Assembly (NCBI RefSeq): GCF_000721935.1
Contig: NZ_KL585392.1
Span: 47,298-54,938 of the forward strand
Length of the DNA: 7,641 nt
Reading direction: 5' to 3'
DNA from: Streptomyces sp. NRRL WC-3549
Lineage (GTDB): Bacteria > Actinomycetota > Actinomycetes > Streptomycetales > Streptomycetaceae
Positions 5,584-7,641 of the stretch are shown one piece after another. Below the pieces are notes generated by a model, which saw nothing but the letters and a program-made list of their open reading frames with translations, had not been told where the DNA came from and did no database searches. Position 1 is the stretch's first letter; the number at the start of each line of letters is the position of its first letter. The translations under genes and the position numbers were made by a program.

Positions 5584-5796
5584 TCACCCCAGCACCAGGT
5601 GTACGGAGCCGAAGCCGCTTGCTCTCCAGCAGCTCCTCCTTCGACGCGGCGAGGCCCCCGCCCATGCCGAAGGCCGGGCCCAGCAGCAGAGTCCGGGTGG
5701 GCTCGACGGGCGGGGTGACCGTGCTCGCCGTGCCGCAGACGGTTCGCCGAGCAGGGCACAGCGCAGCTTCGCCGTGCCCTCCCCCTCGGCGGCGGC
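5584..5796 (-). pseudogene. Frameshifted coding relic of unknown identity
   Basis: Codon bias and protein-like sequence hop frames twice. The first part, AAAEGEGTAKLRCALLG (to about 5746), is in the frame of the final TGA at 5584. The middle (5725-5615), STVTPPVEPTRTLLLGPAFG then MGGGLAASKEELLESKR, is in another frame. The last part, GFGSVHLVLG, returns to the first frame and ends at the stop. Two compensating shifts suggest a decayed gene's C-terminus of about 70 residues. I do not recognise the family. No start or SD is credible: the candidate GTG at 5808 lies in the loop of the adjacent terminator hairpin. Assembly or sequencing error is an alternative explanation for the shifts. Confidence 0.45.
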
Positions 5797-5822
5797 ACCC
5801 GGAACCACCTGGTGCCGCCGCC
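5788..5822 (-). terminator. Terminator hairpin after the NERD gene
   Basis: A perfect 12-bp inverted repeat, GGCGGCGGCACC (5788-5799) with GGTGCCGCCGCC (5811-5822), has an 11-nt loop. It begins 4 nt beyond the NERD-gene stop. There is no U-tract. Confidence 0.65.
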
Positions 5823-5826
5823 AGGA

Positions 5827-6996
5827 TCAGGCGTCCGCCCAGGCCTCCCGGTTGCGTGCCACGTCGTAGACCCGCTCCACCTGGGTGGGGGTGAGCACAC
5901 CGTTCAGCGGGGCCAGTGCCGGGACCTGACGCTCCCTCAGGACGCGGACGCCCGGCGGGGTGGTGACCACGTCGAGTGCCGCGACACCGGCGAAGACCAG
6001 CACCGTCCCGACCGGTACGGGGAAGGTGCAGTACGCCTCCAGCACCCGCTGCGCGCGCCCGGCCCCGAAGCGGTCGTCCAGGGCGTACGGCTCGGGGTCG
6101 CCGTCGCCGAACCGCAGGGTGCCGTCGTCGATCCGTACCGACGCCTGGGGGTGGTGCTCCGCGTGCACCGCGAACACCCCGCCCGGCCCGATGAGCAGGT
6201 GCCCGATCTCGGTGCCGTCCGGCAGGGGCACGGAGTGCAGGACCCGCCAGCCGTGCCGCGTCAGCCGCTTCAGCTCGGCGCCGACCCGCCGCTCCCCGGC
6301 CAGCGCGGTACGGCGCGGGTCCGCTTCCCGCTGCCTCCGCAGCGCCCCGGTGACGACCCGTACGAGTGCCCCGGCACCGGACTCGCCGAGCTCCTCCCGG
6401 AGTGCGGTCCCGGGACGGCGTGTCGCGAGATCGACGTCGGGGGTGAGCGCGGGCAGCTCCGGCGGCCCGGCGCGCCCCGGACGGCGCGACGGGGGCGCGG
6501 CGGCAGGCCCCTCGGGACGCGCCCGCACCGGCCCCTCGGCAGGCGGCTCGGGACGTGCCCGCGCGGCCTCCTGCGGGAGCGGCTCTTCCCGGGCCCGGTC
6601 CATCCGGGGCTCCGGCGCCTGCTCCTGGTGGGGCGGCCGCGCCTGTTCGGGGATGCGGGGGGCCGTGGCCGGGGGTTCCGCGGCCTCCGGTCCCGGGAGG
6701 GGCGCCGTCTCGTCCCCGCCGTCCCCCTTGCGCGTCCGCATCCGCCGCAGCGGGGGGATCCGGGGCGCCGACGGAGGTGTGAACGGCGGTCCCGGAGGGG
6801 CCGCCTCACCGAGGGCCGGCATGTCCGGGACCTGGCGGGCGAGCGCGTCCGTGACGGCGTCCCGGTAGCGCGGGTGCAGGACCGTGATCGTGCCGCTGCC
6901 CAGGTCCGCCCAGCCGATCGCGGTGCCGTCGGGCAGGTTCACATAGAGCCGGTCATGCCCGAAGAGCTGCCATGACGTGACCTTCAGATCGTGCAT
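5827..6996 (-). CDS. NERD-domain protein with a degenerate nuclease signature
   Basis: This is a 389-residue soluble protein in three parts. Residues 1-60 (MHDLKVTSWQLFGHDRLYVN, DGTAIGWADLGSGTITVL) form a conserved-looking N-terminal domain seen before NERD domains in streptomycete proteins. Residues about 60-225 are a Pro/Arg/Glu-rich, probably disordered linker. Residues about 230-345 are a nuclease-related NERD domain: GERRVGAEL (Glu235), then TEIGHLLIGPGGVFAVHAEHHP. In active members this reads IDHl.igP.GvF.v..KhH; here the Asp is Gly265 and the Lys is Glu280, so catalysis is doubtful. The tail ends in QVERVYDVARNREAWADA. ATG 6996 has the SD GAGGGGG 4 nt upstream and opens directly on the conserved N-terminus; an upstream ATG at 7059 lacks support. 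The cellular role is unknown; a DNA- or RNA-binding role is inferred. Confidence 0.85.
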   Translation of the reverse strand: MHDLKVTSWQLFGHDRLYVNLPDGTAIGWADLGSGTITVLHPRYRDAVTDALARQVPDMPALGEAAPPGPPFTPPSAPRIPPLRRMRTRKGDGGDETAPLPGPEAAEPPATAPRIPEQARPPHQEQAPEPRMDRAREEPLPQEAARARPEPPAEGPVRARPEGPAAAPPSRRPGRAGPPELPALTPDVDLATRRPGTALREELGESGAGALVRVVTGALRRQREADPRRTALAGERRVGAELKRLTRHGWRVLHSVPLPDGTEIGHLLIGPGGVFAVHAEHHPQASVRIDDGTLRFGDGDPEPYALDDRFGAGRAQRVLEAYCTFPVPVGTVLVFAGVAALDVVTTPPGVRVLRERQVPALAPLNGVLTPTQVERVYDVARNREAWADA

Positions 6997-7077
6997 CGTG
7001 CCCCCTCGTGTTCGCCGTTCCGCCTCTCCGACTCCCCCGCACCCCCGGTTCCTCTCCACCTTGGACGGCAGTTCGAC

Positions 7078-7342
7078 AGCCGCACAGGGCGCAGAGCGGG
7101 CGCGCGGAGTCGAGGACCCGGCGTTCCGCAGCTGCCCGGACCCCGCACGCCCCGGACTGCTCCGGCGGCCCCGGGCGGACCAGGCGGAGGCCCGGCGCCG
7201 GATTGGCGTCCATCATCGCCTTCACCTCGGCCCTGACCTCGGAAATCCCGGTTGCGTCACCTGTACGAGCGGCATGCGCCACACGATCGATCCACTGTGC
7301 GACGGCGTCCGTGTCTTCCGTGGCCCGGCGGAGAGCCGCGCT
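7078..7342 (-). pseudogene. Unidentified coding remnant upstream of the NERD gene
   Basis: Just after an in-frame TGA (7345-7343) this frame shows good codon bias and a protein-like, helical stretch: TEDTDAVAQWIDRVAHAART, then TGISEVRAEVKAMMDANPAP and GLRLVRPG. A Cys-containing stretch, RPLCALCGC, follows. Bias fades after about 7078, although the frame stays open to 6953, inside the NERD gene. A GTG at 7282 could start a 109-residue protein but has only a poor SD, and the coding-like sequence begins upstream of it. I read it as a 5'-truncated relic, possibly a small real gene. No family is recognised. Confidence 0.3.
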
Positions 7343-7360
7343 TCACAGACGCCATGGTCG

Positions 7361-7404
7361 CGGCCCGCGCCTCCAACGACGGCGGCCCGTGCCTCCAACG
7401 ACGG
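7361..7404. repeat. 22-bp tandem duplication
   Basis: Two adjacent 22-bp units (7361-7382 and 7383-7404), CGGCCCGYGCCTCCAACGAC plus GG, differ at one base (C or T at the eighth position). CGGC follows as the start of a possible third copy. It lies in a non-coding gap. Confidence 0.9.
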
Positions 7405-7458
7405 CGGCTGCCCCTTGACGAGCCGAGCACGGCGGCGGCCGGCGGACCGCGGCAGGAA

Positions 7459-7472
7459 GGCCCGTACGGGCC
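7459..7472 (-). terminator. Palindromic hairpin downstream of the right-edge gene
   Basis: GGCCCGTACGGGCC is a perfect 14-bp palindrome 22 nt past the stop at 7494, followed on the minus strand by TTCC. It could fold as a 5-bp stem with a GTAC loop. Position fits a terminator; the stem is short and the U-tract weak. Confidence 0.4.
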
Positions 7473-7493
7473 GGCCCTCGCGGCCTGCGCGGG

Positions 7494-7641
7494 TCAGGCC
7501 GAGGTGCGTTTGCGGGCCGGCCGGGAGGACGTCTTGGACGTGCCGCCGCCATCGCCCGAAGCCTGCTTCTTCGCCGCCGAGGCCGACTTCTTGCCGGCGG
7601 CCGGCTTCTTCGCCGGTGCCTTCTTCGCCGGTGCCTTCTTC
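7494..7641 (-). CDS. Lys/Ala-rich C-terminal tail of a DNA-binding protein (Ku, HU/HupS or similar; N-terminus beyond window)
   Basis: Only the last 48 residues are visible. KKAPAKKAPAKK is followed by PAAGKK, SASAAKK and a Ser/Arg-rich end, SKTSSRPARKRTSA. Such histone H1-like KKAPAKK tails occur in streptomycete HupS, Ku, topoisomerase I and H1-like proteins and promote DNA binding. No globular domain is in view, so the family cannot be decided. In S. coelicolor, as I recall, a ku gene (SCO5309) lies on the same side of the lysA/nrtL/tRNA-Arg region, which makes Ku a reasonable first guess. The stop TGA (7496-7494) is clear, and the frame is supported by the strong repeat pattern. Confidence 0.8.
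   Translation of the reverse strand, partial: KKAPAKKAPAKKPAAGKKSASAAKKQASGDGGGTSKTSSRPARKRTSA

Noticed and set aside
5812..6975. Plus-strand frame opposite the NERD gene
   Set aside because: It is an Arg/Gly-rich antisense shadow of a gene with recognisable NERD motifs and a good SD.
7361..7404. CRISPR-like repeat
   Set aside because: The units are directly adjacent with no spacers and only two copies exist.

Overview
The window is very GC-rich, with strong G/C preference at third codon positions, many GTG starts, and SD sequences of the GGAGG type. With the gene families present (an ArgS-related anticodon-binding protein, an AA10 chitin oxygenase with a DasR-type operator, a lysine/alanine-rich DNA-binding tail), this points to a Streptomyces or close relative. 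It looks like a chromosomal segment around a tRNA-Arg gene that may have served as an integration site.

Layout. Positions 1-920 (minus) hold most of an ArgS-related protein of the NrtL type, cut by the window edge. Positions 1010-1444 (minus) encode a single-domain response regulator. Both genes have a TANNNT -10 box exactly 6 nt before their GTG, so both look leaderless. Divergent from them is tRNA-Arg(CCG) at 1636-1707, closed by a perfect 20-bp terminator hairpin. Next to the tRNA lies a graveyard: a shredded AMP-dependent acyl-CoA synthetase (1914-2424) and a probably 5'-truncated unknown gene (about 2600-3055). That gene is apparently in an operon with a membrane or lipoprotein gene of unknown function (3066-3695).

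A DUF488 protein (3727-4263, minus) is divergent from a DUF2945 Tudor-like protein (4400-4609, plus). A 15-bp hairpin separates the latter from a convergent, secreted AA10 lytic polysaccharide monooxygenase with a CBM5/12 chitin-binding module (4696-5430, minus). The LPMO promoter has a readable -35/-10 pair, with a DasR-like palindrome lying over the -10. Upstream of it is a frameshifted coding relic (5584-5796). Then comes a 389-residue NERD-domain protein (5827-6996, minus) whose nuclease signature residues look substituted. A further unidentified coding remnant (about 7078-7342), a 22-bp tandem duplication, and the Lys/Ala-rich C-terminus of a DNA-binding protein (7494 to the edge, minus) finish the window.

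No single operon ties the genes together. The clearest functional unit is the LPMO with its chitin/GlcNAc-responsive control site. No defence island, CRISPR array, transposase or integrase is visible. The most interesting points are the degenerate NERD domain, the paired leaderless promoters beside tRNA-Arg, the tRNA-linked gene graveyard, and the unknown two-gene module at 2600-3695.
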